A stretch of DNA of 64,000 nt, from NCBI RefSeq assembly GCF_002001205.1, contig NZ_MUNZ01000116.1, positions 1 to 64,000 on the forward strand, read 5' to 3'. Source of the DNA: Hydrogenophaga sp. A37 (lineage in GTDB: Bacteria > Pseudomonadota > Gammaproteobacteria > Burkholderiales > Burkholderiaceae_C). Of this stretch, positions 27,154 to 35,526 are shown one piece after another. The position numbers were made by a program, and so were the translations under genes. Each line of letters opens with the position of its first letter. The stretch's first letter is position 1. The notes below the pieces were generated by a model. It worked only from the letters and a program-made list of their open reading frames with translations. It ran no database searches and was not told the origin of the DNA.

Positions 27154-28044
27154 ATGGACCGTTTGACCGCCATGCGGGTGTTTGTGGCGGTGGCCGAGAG
27201 CGGCAGCTTCAGCGCCACCGCCGACAAGCTGGACATGTCGCGCGCCATGGTCACGCGCCATGTGGGCGCGCTGGAGCAGTGGCTGGGCGCGCGGCTGTTG
27301 CAGCGCACCACGCGCAGCGTCACGCTCACCGACGCGGGCGAAAGTTGCCTGCGCCGCAGCCAGCAGATGCTGGCGCTGATGGACGACGTGGAGCAGGAAA
27401 CCAGCCGCCACGACACCGCCCTGCGCGGGCAGCTGCGCGTCACCAGCAGCATCTCCTTCGCCCACGCGCAGCTGGCCGCGGCGTTGGCCGACTTTCTGAA
27501 GCTGCACCCGCAGCTGAAGATCGACCTGAACGCCAGTGAGGGCGCGCTCAACCTGGTGGAGGCGCGCATCGACCTGGCCATCCGCATCAGCGCCGAGCCC
27601 GATCCCACGCTGATCGGCCGGGTGCTGGCGCCCTGCGCTTCGGTGCTGGTGACCTCGCCGGCCTACCTGGCGGAGCACGGTGTGCCGCAGGCCCCGGCCG
27701 ATCTGGAAACCCACCGCTGCCTGAGTTTTTCCAACTTCGGCAAGAGCACCTGGACGCTCCGTCGGGGTGAAGAGCATTGCCAGGTCGGCGTGCGCAGCCA
27801 GCTCAGCGCCAACGAGGCCACCGCCTTGCTGCAGGCCGCCCTGGCCGGCGGTGGCGTGGCGCTGCAACCGACCTACATGGCCAACCCGTACCTGGCCGAC
27901 GGCCGTCTGGTGGCGGTGCTGCCTGACTGGCAGCCGCCCGACATGGCCATCCACGCGCTGTATCCCTCACGCAAGCACTTGTCGCCTGCGGTGCGGGCCT
28001 TGCTGGACTTTCTGGTGCAACGGTTCGCCTCGCCGCGGTGGTAG
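27154..28044 (+). CDS. LysR-family regulator
   Basis: A 296-aa LTTR. The N-terminal HTH is SFSATADKLDMSRAMVTRHVGALEQWLG (about residues 16-43), followed by the linker helix and a type 2 periplasmic-binding-like effector domain. ATG 27154 starts the standard MDRLTAMRVFVAVAE opening; an upstream extension is less likely. It belongs to the CrgA/AaeR-like subgroup. It is divergent from the MBL gene, its probable target, and converges with the MarR gene 4 nt away. Confidence 0.9.
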   Translation: MDRLTAMRVFVAVAESGSFSATADKLDMSRAMVTRHVGALEQWLGARLLQRTTRSVTLTDAGESCLRRSQQMLALMDDVEQETSRHDTALRGQLRVTSSISFAHAQLAAALADFLKLHPQLKIDLNASEGALNLVEARIDLAIRISAEPDPTLIGRVLAPCASVLVTSPAYLAEHGVPQAPADLETHRCLSFSNFGKSTWTLRRGEEHCQVGVRSQLSANEATALLQAALAGGGVALQPTYMANPYLADGRLVAVLPDWQPPDMAIHALYPSRKHLSPAVRALLDFLVQRFASPRW

Positions 28045-28048
28045 CCGC

Positions 28049-28489
28049 TCATTCCTGCTGCTGCAGGTTCTCCCTGACCCGCCGCAGCAGCCCCATGAGC
28101 TGCTGAACCTCGCGGTCGCTCATGCCCTGCGTGGCCGCCGACGCCAGCACCTTCTGGCGTTGTTGCACCAGCTTGTGCATGGCCTGCGCCTCTGTCGACA
28201 GTGACAGGCGCCACACGCGGCGGTCGGCTTCGTCGGGCACCGCCAGCAACAGGCCCTTGTCTTTCAAGCCGCCGATCAGCCGGGCGACCTGGCCCCTGTC
28301 GCGCCCGGCGTGGGTGGCCAGGTCGCTCTGTGTGGCGCCGGGATGCCGGGCAAAGTAGCCCAGCGCCTTGCCCTCCATCGGGCTCAGATCGCGGGGCTGG
28401 TCTGCCTCGCCGCGCAGCAGTTTCGAGCGGAAGGCATGCACGACCGCGTGCATGGCCTCCAGCACATCGCTGTCGGACGACATACCCAT
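28049..28489 (-). CDS. MarR-family regulator
   Basis: A 146-aa winged-helix regulator: ATQSDLATHAGRDRGQVARLIGGLKDKGLL is the recognition region and DEADRRVWRLSLST the wing. ATG 28489 was chosen because the only stronger alternatives (28519 or 28537) would place the palindromic operator inside the coding region; no clear ribosome site settles it. It is divergent from the siderophore-interacting reductase, its likely target. Confidence 0.82.
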   Translation of the reverse strand: MGMSSDSDVLEAMHAVVHAFRSKLLRGEADQPRDLSPMEGKALGYFARHPGATQSDLATHAGRDRGQVARLIGGLKDKGLLLAVPDEADRRVWRLSLSTEAQAMHKLVQQRQKVLASAATQGMSDREVQQLMGLLRRVRENLQQQE

Positions 28490-28500
28490 TTTGTTGACAT

Positions 28501-28530
28501 TGTCATCAATTTTTGTCATGATTGATGACA
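28501..28530. promoter_or_regulatory. MarR operator palindrome
   Basis: A perfect 10-bp inverted repeat (TGTCATCAAT 28501-28510, ATTGATGACA 28521-28530) with a 10-nt spacer. It is flanked by further half-site copies (TTGACA at 28494, TTATCAAT at 28531). The AT-rich site contrasts with the GC-rich surroundings and spans the gap between the divergent MarR and reductase genes. Confidence 0.7.
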
Positions 28531-28553
28531 TTATCAATCAAACCGCTCTATCG

Positions 28554-29291
28554 ATGTCCATCACCTCCCCCATCCGCCGCGTTGAGCGGGTCCGCCACGA
28601 ACTCGTGCGGCGCGACGTTCAGGTCGCTCGCGTTGAAACGATCAGCCCCCAGTTCCTCGCCGTGACCTTCACTGGCACCGCGCTCGAAGGCTTCACGTCG
28701 CTCTCGTTCGACGACCACCTCAAATTCATGTTTGTCGGCCCGTCCGGCGAGGTGCACCGGCGCGACTACACCCCCCGGCACTTTGATGCGGCGCGGCGCG
28801 AACTGACCATCGAATTCGCCCTCCACGCCGGTGGCCTGGCCAGCGACTGGGCGCGCCAGGCCCAGCCCGGCATGCCGGCCACCATCGGCGGGCCGCGTGG
28901 CTCCATGATCATTCCCGTCGACTTTGACTGGCACCTGCTGGTGGGCGACGCCACCGCCCTGCCCGCCATTCACCGCCGGCTCGAAGAGCTGCCCCCGGGC
29001 GCTCGCGTGCTGGTGATCGCCCATGCGCCCACGCCCGAGGACCAGCGCGCCATGCCCACCCGGGCCGATGCGCAGGTGCGCTGGGTGCCAACGGGTGACG
29101 ACCTGGTGAGCGCCGTGCGCGAACTGGCGCTGCCCGCTGGCGAAGGCTTCGTCTGGTGCGCGGGCGAGGCGGCGGTCATGGCCCGGATGCGCGACATGCT
29201 CGCCACCGACAAGGGCCACCCGCGCGAAGGCATGCGCGTGGCGGCCTACTGGAAGGTGGGTGCCGAGGGGCACCACGAAAACCTGGAGTGA
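28554..29291 (+). CDS. siderophore-interacting protein (ferric reductase, ViuB-like)
   Basis: A 245-aa FAD/NAD(P)H reductase of the SIP family, which releases iron from ferric siderophores in the cytoplasm. FAD-binding RRDYTPRHFD (about residues 68-77) and the C-terminal SIP segment (WCAGEAAVMARMRDML, then MRVAAYWKVG) are visible. ATG 28554 follows the MarR operator by 23 nt. Control by a MarR protein and not by Fur alone is inferred; no Fur box is recognised. Confidence 0.88.
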   Translation: MSITSPIRRVERVRHELVRRDVQVARVETISPQFLAVTFTGTALEGFTSLSFDDHLKFMFVGPSGEVHRRDYTPRHFDAARRELTIEFALHAGGLASDWARQAQPGMPATIGGPRGSMIIPVDFDWHLLVGDATALPAIHRRLEELPPGARVLVIAHAPTPEDQRAMPTRADAQVRWVPTGDDLVSAVRELALPAGEGFVWCAGEAAVMARMRDMLATDKGHPREGMRVAAYWKVGAEGHHENLE

Positions 29292-29314
29292 GCGGTTTTT
29301 GACGCCCGCTGCGG

Positions 29315-30049
29315 TCAGCGCAGCATGAGTTCGATGCGCCGCTGCAGGCGCGCCGCCTCGTCGGCTGCACCCGCCGACTGGGCACGCTGCTGCTGGACCT
29401 TGAGCCAGGCCAGCAAGGGCCGGCGCCAGCCGCGCGCTGACGCGGTGTCCACCGCCGCCTGCACCGTGGCCGGCGTGGCGGCGCCCCTTCTCAACAGCAC
29501 ACCGGCCGCGACCAGACGGGCCAGCGGGTCTTCGATGGCCGAGACATCGGCCTGACCGGCTGCGACGAGGCTGCGGTGCGCTGGCGGCAACAAAGCCGCG
29601 TCAGCCGCCTGCGCGTGGCCCGCCAGGTAGCGCGCATAGGCCTGCTCGGCCGGCGCCGCGTCGGCAGCCAGCGCGTCAAAGCCGGTGCACGCCTCCAACT
29701 CCAGCGCCGCCACCCGCGCGGCGCAGCGCAGCAGCTCCAGCCGCGCCAGCAGGTCGGGCCGCGCGGTGCGTGCCACCTCGGCCCGCGCCCGCGCAAACTC
29801 CGCCGCCTCGATGCGGCTGTCACCACTGAGCCAGGCTTCGGTCGCCCGCTCCGAGCTGCTCTTGGCGTTCATCTGCCATTCGGGCACCGGCGGTGCATTG
29901 CCACATGCAGTGAGCGCGACGGCGATCACAACGAGCAAGCCGGAGCAGGCGCTGCTCAACCGGGAACACCGCGGAACCGGCTTCGCCGGGCCGCAGGTGT
30001 TGCCCCCTTGAGGGGGTGACGACGAAGTCGGCGCGGGGGTGTTCTTCAT
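29315..30049 (-). CDS. lipoprotein with repeat-derived N-terminus
   Basis: A 244-aa predicted lipoprotein. A hydrophobic helix ends in the lipobox LTAC, followed by GNAPPVPEWQ and a long helical Ala/Arg-rich domain. ATG 30049 overlaps the MCE gene stop by 4 nt. The first 25 or so residues (TSSSPPQGGNTCGPAKPVPR region) are encoded by a copy of the intergenic palindromic repeat, giving an unusually long signal region; a TTG inside could be the older start. It is probably the outer-membrane partner of the Mla-like system, by context only. Confidence 0.65.
   Translation of the reverse strand: MKNTPAPTSSSPPQGGNTCGPAKPVPRCSRLSSACSGLLVVIAVALTACGNAPPVPEWQMNAKSSSERATEAWLSGDSRIEAAEFARARAEVARTARPDLLARLELLRCAARVAALELEACTGFDALAADAAPAEQAYARYLAGHAQAADAALLPPAHRSLVAAGQADVSAIEDPLARLVAAGVLLRRGAATPATVQAAVDTASARGWRRPLLAWLKVQQQRAQSAGAADEAARLQRRIELMLR
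29977..30022. repeat. intergenic-type palindromic repeat inside a coding frame
   Basis: The stem-loop ACCGGCTTCGCCGGG followed by CCCCCTTGAGGGGG and a GACGAAGTC hairpin is the same element found between other genes here. This copy lies within the 5' part of the lipoprotein gene, in frame. Confidence 0.7.
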
Positions 30050-31074
30050 GGAAGTTTTATCTCCGTCTCGCGCTTGAACGGCCACTTGCGGTTCAAGTCG
30101 TTGATCAGCCCCTCCACCTTGCGCAGGCTGGCGTCCACCTCGCCGCGCAGGCTGGCCAGATCGGTCGTGGCTTCGCGCGTGTTGGCGGTGATGGCCTGCG
30201 CGTCGATCAGCAGCTTGTCCACCTTCTGCAGGCTGCCGCGTGCCTCGGTCAGCATGCTGTTGAGCTGCTGCACGGTGGTGCGCGCGTCGGCCACCAGCCC
30301 GGTGTCGCCGCCGGTGCCGCCCGGGCCAGCGCCCTGGCCAAACACCTGCTTGTCGGCGTTGGCCACCAGCGAATCCAGCCGCTTGACCAGCCCGTCGGCG
30401 CGCGCAAGCACGGTGTTGGCGTTGCCCAGGGTGACCGCGAGCTGCTTCGCGTCGTCGTCGTTGCCCATGAGCAGACCCATCGCGCCCTGCGGCCCCTTGA
30501 GTCGCTCGGTGGCGATCTGCACGTTGGCCAGCGACTGCTGCAGCGGCGCGTCGTTCTTGGTCATGTTGTTGAGGTTCTCCAGCAGGTCGCGCACCTGGGC
30601 CACCAGCTTCGGGATCTCGGCCGCCGCGTCGCCGCGCAGCACCTGGCGCACCGCCCCGTCTTCCAGCGGCGGGTCGGTCAGGATGCCGCTGTAGGCGCGG
30701 ATCTTGGTGCCGCCGACCAGCGCCTTCTCCATGGTGAAGATGCTGGAGCTGCGCAGCCACTTGGCGTCTTTGGTCGGCACGTCCACCAGGATGCGCACAT
30801 TGCCGTCCTCGGCCAGCTCCAGCTGCGCCACCCTGCCGATGGCGAAACCGGCGAAGGTCATGTCCATGCCCGCAACCACGCCCTCGGAGTCGTCCGACAT
30901 CAAGACCAGCCGCTGCGTGCGCTCGAAGGCACCGCGCGCGTACATCACATAGAGCGCCGAGCCCACCACCAGGATCAGCAGCAGGAGCAGCAGCAGCGCG
31001 GCCTTGACCTCCAGATTTTTCACCGGCGGCAAGGGGTCGAGAACGGGGCCGTTGGGTGGCGTGGGTGTGGGCAT
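30046..31074 (-). CDS. MlaD/MCE-domain protein
   Basis: A 342-aa inner-membrane-anchored MCE protein. It has one N-terminal helix (about residues 24-45) and then an MCE domain with GVVAGMDMTFAGFAIGRVAQLEL. A long helical region (about 130-320) follows, with repeated NNMTKND, LGNANTVLARADGLV and LTEARGSLQKVDKLL segments. It should form a hexameric periplasmic tunnel for lipid transport with the upstream permease. The long C-terminal helices resemble PqiB/Mce needle-like proteins more than short MlaD. No ATPase gene is adjacent. Confidence 0.85.
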   Translation of the reverse strand: MPTPTPPNGPVLDPLPPVKNLEVKAALLLLLLLILVVGSALYVMYARGAFERTQRLVLMSDDSEGVVAGMDMTFAGFAIGRVAQLELAEDGNVRILVDVPTKDAKWLRSSSIFTMEKALVGGTKIRAYSGILTDPPLEDGAVRQVLRGDAAAEIPKLVAQVRDLLENLNNMTKNDAPLQQSLANVQIATERLKGPQGAMGLLMGNDDDAKQLAVTLGNANTVLARADGLVKRLDSLVANADKQVFGQGAGPGGTGGDTGLVADARTTVQQLNSMLTEARGSLQKVDKLLIDAQAITANTREATTDLASLRGEVDASLRKVEGLINDLNRKWPFKRETEIKLP

Positions 31075-31094
31075 GGGCGGAACCGGAAGGTGAA

Positions 31095-31901
31095 TCAATA
31101 GTAGTTGCCCATCAGGGAAACCACCTCCAGCAGCAGGATCACCGAGAGCAGGCGCGCGAACTCGGTGATGTCGCTGCGGCGCGCGTAGCCGCCGTGAACG
31201 TCGCGCTGGGCACTTGCGGCCATGGGCACGAACGCCACCGCCAGGCTGAAGAACACGGTCTTGAGAGAAAAGATCAGCGTGACCGCGGGCGAGAACACGC
31301 TGCCCACGCTGCGGTTGTAGTCGGCCAGCGCCCAGGGCGAAAAACCGTACACATTGAGGTAGGTGAGCACCAGCGCGATGAAACAACTCAGCGCGGCCAG
31401 CAGCAGCACCGAAAACACGCCGGCCAACGCACGCGGCAGCATGTCCACGCGCAGCAGCAGCTGGCGCGGGCGGAGCCCTCCGCCACGGTGTTCGTCGGCC
31501 AGCAGGCGGCGGATGCGCTGCGACTCGGGCATGGTGTAGCGCACCGCCACGAACAGCGCCGCGTAGAGCGGAATCAGCTCCAGCACGAGCGTGCGCACGA
31601 GCAGCTCCAGCGCGTACTGTGAGAGGCCGTAACTCAGCGCTGTGGCCACCACGATGCGGATCAGCACCAGGCTCAACAGCGCCGAGAGCACCAGGAACCC
31701 GGTCAGCAAGGGGGCGCTGGCGCGGTAGAGGTGCGCGATGATCGCGTGGCGCTCGTCGGGTTCGTCGTAGCTCGATGGCGAGAGCGACAGCACCACGATC
31801 TCGGCGCCGATCAACAGCACCTGCCACCAGGCGTCCCAGGCGGCCAACACGCGCCGGCCCGAGCGCAGCAACGTGTGATGCATCGAAGCAAGCAGGTTCA
31901 T
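31095..31901 (-). CDS. MlaE-type ABC lipid permease
   Basis: A 268-aa permease with an N-terminal amphipathic helix and about five membrane segments. The permease motif with LVRTLVLELIPLYAALFVAVRY and the later VFSPAVTLIFSLKTVFFSLAVAFVP match MlaE/YrbE. ATG 31901 was chosen for the MNLLASMHHTLLRSGRR start. It precedes the MCE gene by 20 nt. The MlaF-type ATPase expected upstream is absent: the gap of 155 bp leads to a divergent acyl-CoA synthetase. Confidence 0.82.
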   Translation of the reverse strand: MNLLASMHHTLLRSGRRVLAAWDAWWQVLLIGAEIVVLSLSPSSYDEPDERHAIIAHLYRASAPLLTGFLVLSALLSLVLIRIVVATALSYGLSQYALELLVRTLVLELIPLYAALFVAVRYTMPESQRIRRLLADEHRGGGLRPRQLLLRVDMLPRALAGVFSVLLLAALSCFIALVLTYLNVYGFSPWALADYNRSVGSVFSPAVTLIFSLKTVFFSLAVAFVPMAASAQRDVHGGYARRSDITEFARLLSVILLLEVVSLMGNYY

Positions 31902-32056
31902 GCGGCGAATCATAGCGGCGCGACTTCTGAGCGTCATGCAGGTGACAGCTTGTCCCCTCTGCTGGTGAAAACGCCCATGGCCGCGCGAGCGGTTTGTGGG
32001 TTCAATGCCTTCCATCGTGCCCGCAACAGCAGGCGCCGCTGTAACAGGAGGCATCC

Positions 32057-33631
32057 TTGACCGACATCCCAACCCATCCCATCTCCCCTGCGGTGCGACG
32101 CCAGACCATCGCCGACGCCCTGCACCGTACGGCCCAGCGCCTGCCGGCCAAGACCGCCATCGCCTGCGGCGCCACAACCTGGACCTACGCCGAGTTCAAC
32201 GCCCTGGTGTCGCGGCTGGCGGCGGGCCTGCACCGCATCGGCGTGGGCGAAGGCGACAAGGTGGCCGTGCTGGCGCGCAATTCGCACGGCTTTGCGGCGC
32301 TGCGTTTTGCGCTGGCGCGCCGGGGCGCTGTGCTGGTGCCGATCAACTTCATGCTCAAGGCCGACGAGGTCGCCTACATCCTGCGTCACGCGGGCGCCCG
32401 CACGCTGGCCACCGACAGCGGCCTGTCCGGGCTCGCGCGCGAAGCCTCGGCGCTGGAGACGCAGGTACAGCAGTTCATCTGGCTGCCGAGCGAAGACCCG
32501 AGCGAACCAGCGCCCGGCATGCACCGGTTCGACGACCTCGCCGCCTGTACCGACGCTCTGCCCGAGGTCGCGCTGGGCAGTTTCGACCTGGCCCAGATCG
32601 TGTACACCAGCGGCACCGAATCCACCCCCAAAGGCGCGATGCTCACGCACGATGCCGTGCTCTGGCAGTACGTGAGCTGCGTGATCAACGCCGAGATCGC
32701 CGAGACCGACCGCACCCTGCACGCCCTGCCGCTGTACCACTGCGCGCAGCTCGACGTGTTCTTCGGCCCGGCCATCTACATCGGCAGCAACAACGTCATC
32801 ACCAGCAAGCCCACGCCCGACCACCTGCTGGCGTTGCTGGAGCAGCACCAGATCACCAGCTTCTTCGCGCCGCCCACGGTGTGGATCGCGCTGCTGCGCT
32901 CGCCGCTGTTCGACGCGGCCAAACTGACACACCTGGCCAAGGGCTACTACGGCGCGTCCATCATGCCGGTGGAAGTGCTGAAGGAACTGGCCGCGCGCCT
33001 GCCGAACGTGCGCCTCTGGAACCTCTACGGCCAGACCGAGATCGCGCCGCTGGCCACCATGCTCGGCCCGGACGACCAACTGCGCAAGCCCGGCTCCTGC
33101 GGCAAAGCGGTGCTCAACGTGGAGACCCGCGTGGTCAACGACGCGATGGAAGACGTGGCCGTGGGCGAGGTCGGCGAGATCGTGCACCGCTCACCGCACC
33201 TGATGCTCGGCTACTTCAACGACCCCGAGCGCACGGCGGCCAGCTTCGAGGGCGACTGGTTCCACAGCGGCGACCTCGCCATGATCGACAGCGAAGGCTT
33301 CATCACCGTGGTGGATCGCAAGAAGGACATGATCAAGACCGGCGGTGAAAACGTCGCCAGCCGCGAGGTCGAAGAAGTGATCTACCGCCTGCCTGCCGTG
33401 AGCGAGGTGGCCGTGATCGGCCTGCCCGATCCGAAGTGGGTCGAGGCCGTGACGGCGGTGATCGTGGTCAAGGCGGGACAAAGTCTGACCGAAGAAGAGG
33501 TGATGGCGCATTGCACCGGACACATGGCGAACTTCAAGGCGCCCAAGCGCGTGGTGTTCACCGACAGCCTGCCCAAGAACCCCAGCGGGAAGCTGCTCAA
33601 GCGAGAGCTGCGGCGCCAATACGCCCCGTGA
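32057..33631 (+). CDS. acyl-CoA synthetase (AMP-binding)
   Basis: A 524-aa ANL-superfamily ligase that activates a carboxylic acid, probably a fatty acid, to its acyl-CoA. The start is TTG 32057, supported by AGGAGG with 6-nt spacing. Core motifs are YTSGTESTPKGAMLTH (P-loop), YGQTE, GDLAMIDSEGFITVVDRKKDMIKTGGENV (A8 hinge) and the C-terminal Lys in NPSGKLLKREL. TSGTESTPKG has a Glu where TTG/TSGTTG is usual, a small deviation. It ends base-to-base with the converging CYTH gene. Confidence 0.9.
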   Translation: MTDIPTHPISPAVRRQTIADALHRTAQRLPAKTAIACGATTWTYAEFNALVSRLAAGLHRIGVGEGDKVAVLARNSHGFAALRFALARRGAVLVPINFMLKADEVAYILRHAGARTLATDSGLSGLAREASALETQVQQFIWLPSEDPSEPAPGMHRFDDLAACTDALPEVALGSFDLAQIVYTSGTESTPKGAMLTHDAVLWQYVSCVINAEIAETDRTLHALPLYHCAQLDVFFGPAIYIGSNNVITSKPTPDHLLALLEQHQITSFFAPPTVWIALLRSPLFDAAKLTHLAKGYYGASIMPVEVLKELAARLPNVRLWNLYGQTEIAPLATMLGPDDQLRKPGSCGKAVLNVETRVVNDAMEDVAVGEVGEIVHRSPHLMLGYFNDPERTAASFEGDWFHSGDLAMIDSEGFITVVDRKKDMIKTGGENVASREVEEVIYRLPAVSEVAVIGLPDPKWVEAVTAVIVVKAGQSLTEEEVMAHCTGHMANFKAPKRVVFTDSLPKNPSGKLLKRELRRQYAP

Positions 33632-35143
33632 TCATCCACCCCGTGTGATGGCATCGTGGGCCAGCACACCACGAATGAATTCGATCAGCCTGGGGTCAGC
33701 GTGCAACGCTCCCAGCAAACGCACCGCTTGCTGAAGATCGCGGTCGTCTCCCAGTTCGGTCTGGACCGCTGTCGCCGCCTGAGTCAGGTCCTTCGTTCGC
33801 TGGGCCGGCAACAGGTCGTTCAGCATCTCGGCGGCATAGCGGGTTCGCTTGGCCAGGATGCGGGCGCGGTGGATCTGTTCAAGGCCAGCCTGTGGCTCGC
33901 GACCGGCTTTGAGTGATGTTTTGAGGCGCCGTTGCAGCTTTTTGAGGCGCCTGACCGCCCAGTGAACCGGTTTGCCGGTGGCCGCCGTTTCGGGCCCTGC
34001 GTTGAGCAGGTCCAGCCCGCGCGCCAAGGCCAGCAGGGCCAGCCCCGTCGCCGGCTGGGCCAATGCCGCCCGAGCCCGCTCGCGCTGCGCGGTGCGGGCT
34101 TGATCGAGGTGTTCGAGGGTGCGGTCGGCGATGTCCTGCCGCTGAAGGTCACCGTCGACAAAGGCCGGCCAGCAGCGGCCCAGGGTGTCGGTGCGCAGCA
34201 CATCCAGATCGCGCACATGTCCCAGCTCGTCGAGCAAGGGCTTCAGACCGCTGGCATCGGGCCGGCCGGGCAGCCATGGCGCAAACAGCCTGATCGCGCT
34301 GCGCCAGCGCCGCCACGCGACGCGGGCCTGGTGCACCACCTCGGGGTCGTCCGAGGTCAACAGGGATGAGAGGTTGCGGGTGAACTGGTCGAACGTTGCA
34401 CCGAGCGCCCGGCGGGCAGCCTCCAACGGCGCGGCGTTGGCGGGCAATCGCAGCGCCGCGGCCGGGGTCGCGGGTGGGGCCAGCCCTTGCGCCAGCCGGT
34501 AGCCTCGCTCTGCCTTGCTCTGGTCGCATGGCAAGACGGCCTGAACCGACGCGATGTCCCTGGCCAGGATGAACAGCGCTTCCGGTGCGCCGGACTTGAG
34601 CTCCAGCTCAAGCTCCAGAATGGGCTCTGTCCGGTCGCCGGCGATGACCTCGCCCAAGTCGAGCGCCACCTCGATGGTCGCGCCGTGGTAGCGGTACAGG
34701 GTCCACACGGTGCGGCGGCAACGGGTTTCGAAACAGGGGACCAGCTCTCCGAACAGGCGACCGTCCGGGTCCAGCTCGGCCCAGGGTGTGGCGCGCAGCG
34801 CAAGCGGGTTGAGCTGGCCGGAGGGCTGCCGGCTTTCCCACTCGCCGCGGCGGCTCAGGCCACCCTGCGAGACGCCTGCCGACTTGAAGGTCTGCACCCA
34901 CTCGCCGCGCAGCGTGGCCGCCGACGCAGTGCTTTTCCACGGGTGGTCCGAAATGCAGCGCATGCGCAGGGCCTGACGCTGCTGGCGCAGGGTCTGTTCG
35001 GGCGTGTCGTGGTAGACGTTCCACAGCCACTGCGTGGACCGGCGGCGGCGCGCCAGCACACCCAGCTTGTTCAGCCGCGCTTCGATGCTGGAGGCCTGCG
35101 CTCCAGGCAGCAGCAGTTTGAGTTCGGTTTCGGCGTGGGACAT
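33632..35143 (-). CDS. CYTH-CHAD domain protein (triphosphatase-like)
   Basis: A 503-aa protein with an N-terminal CYTH domain carrying the signature ExExK as ETELK (Glu5, Glu7, Lys9), and a C-terminal CHAD helical domain (about 215-503) rich in His, Arg and Lys (VVHQARVAWRRWRSAIR, RARILAKRTRYAAEM). The fusion is typical of inorganic triphosphatases (ygiF-like), with CHAD domains often binding polyphosphate. Cytosolic. A stop-to-stop junction with the upstream converging ligase leaves no terminator space. Confidence 0.85.
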   Translation of the reverse strand: MSHAETELKLLLPGAQASSIEARLNKLGVLARRRRSTQWLWNVYHDTPEQTLRQQRQALRMRCISDHPWKSTASAATLRGEWVQTFKSAGVSQGGLSRRGEWESRQPSGQLNPLALRATPWAELDPDGRLFGELVPCFETRCRRTVWTLYRYHGATIEVALDLGEVIAGDRTEPILELELELKSGAPEALFILARDIASVQAVLPCDQSKAERGYRLAQGLAPPATPAAALRLPANAAPLEAARRALGATFDQFTRNLSSLLTSDDPEVVHQARVAWRRWRSAIRLFAPWLPGRPDASGLKPLLDELGHVRDLDVLRTDTLGRCWPAFVDGDLQRQDIADRTLEHLDQARTAQRERARAALAQPATGLALLALARGLDLLNAGPETAATGKPVHWAVRRLKKLQRRLKTSLKAGREPQAGLEQIHRARILAKRTRYAAEMLNDLLPAQRTKDLTQAATAVQTELGDDRDLQQAVRLLGALHADPRLIEFIRGVLAHDAITRGG

Positions 35144-35291
35144 GTGGTGCCGTCCAGAGGTATCTTGGTTTGCAGCCTAACCAATCATGAGTGGCCCACT
35201 CGCCCCCGAGCATGAAAGCCCAGTTCGAGTGCACCATGTGAGGTGGCACGCAGGTGCGAAGAGGTCGCAAAACGAATGAAGGCCCGACCCC

Positions 35292-35526
35292 GGTGCCTAA
35301 CCGGACCTCCACCGAGCTGACTCGTACCCCCGACTGTTGCGCTGCCGGCTCCATTGTCGTGGCGCGGGTGGCAGCACGTACGGTAAAGAGGCCCGAACCG
35401 GTTCCGGTTCGAGGAGTCTTGCAGCTCACCGGCTTGCAACAGAACTGCGCTTGCAGCTCTGCCGCTGGCTGGCCACGGGTGATGCTCCTGCGTGCCACTT
35501 CGCACTTTACTCACAGGAGCATCGTC
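35292..35526 (+). ncRNA. candidate bridge RNA region of the IS110 element
   Basis: The 5' non-coding part carries an IS110-type stem array: GCTGCC/GGCAGC (35341-35346 with 35370-35375), CGAACCG/CGGTTCG (35394-35400 with 35405-35411) and a duplicated CTTGCAGCTC segment. IS110 elements encode a bridge RNA in this position that pairs with target and donor DNA. Location and hairpins fit, but no loop guides were matched to the flanks. Confidence 0.45.
35481..35523 (+). promoter_or_regulatory. hairpin sequestering the transposase ribosome site
   Basis: A perfect 10-bp stem (GATGCTCCTG 35481-35490 with CAGGAGCATC 35514-35523) and a 23-nt loop. The AGGAG ribosome site lies in the right arm, 3 nt before the transposase ATG 35527, so folding would hide it. 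Confidence 0.6.

Noticed and set aside
28494-28519. Pho-type repeat in the MarR/reductase gap.
   Set aside because: The GTCAT copies are 13 nt apart and are better explained as part of the MarR palindrome.
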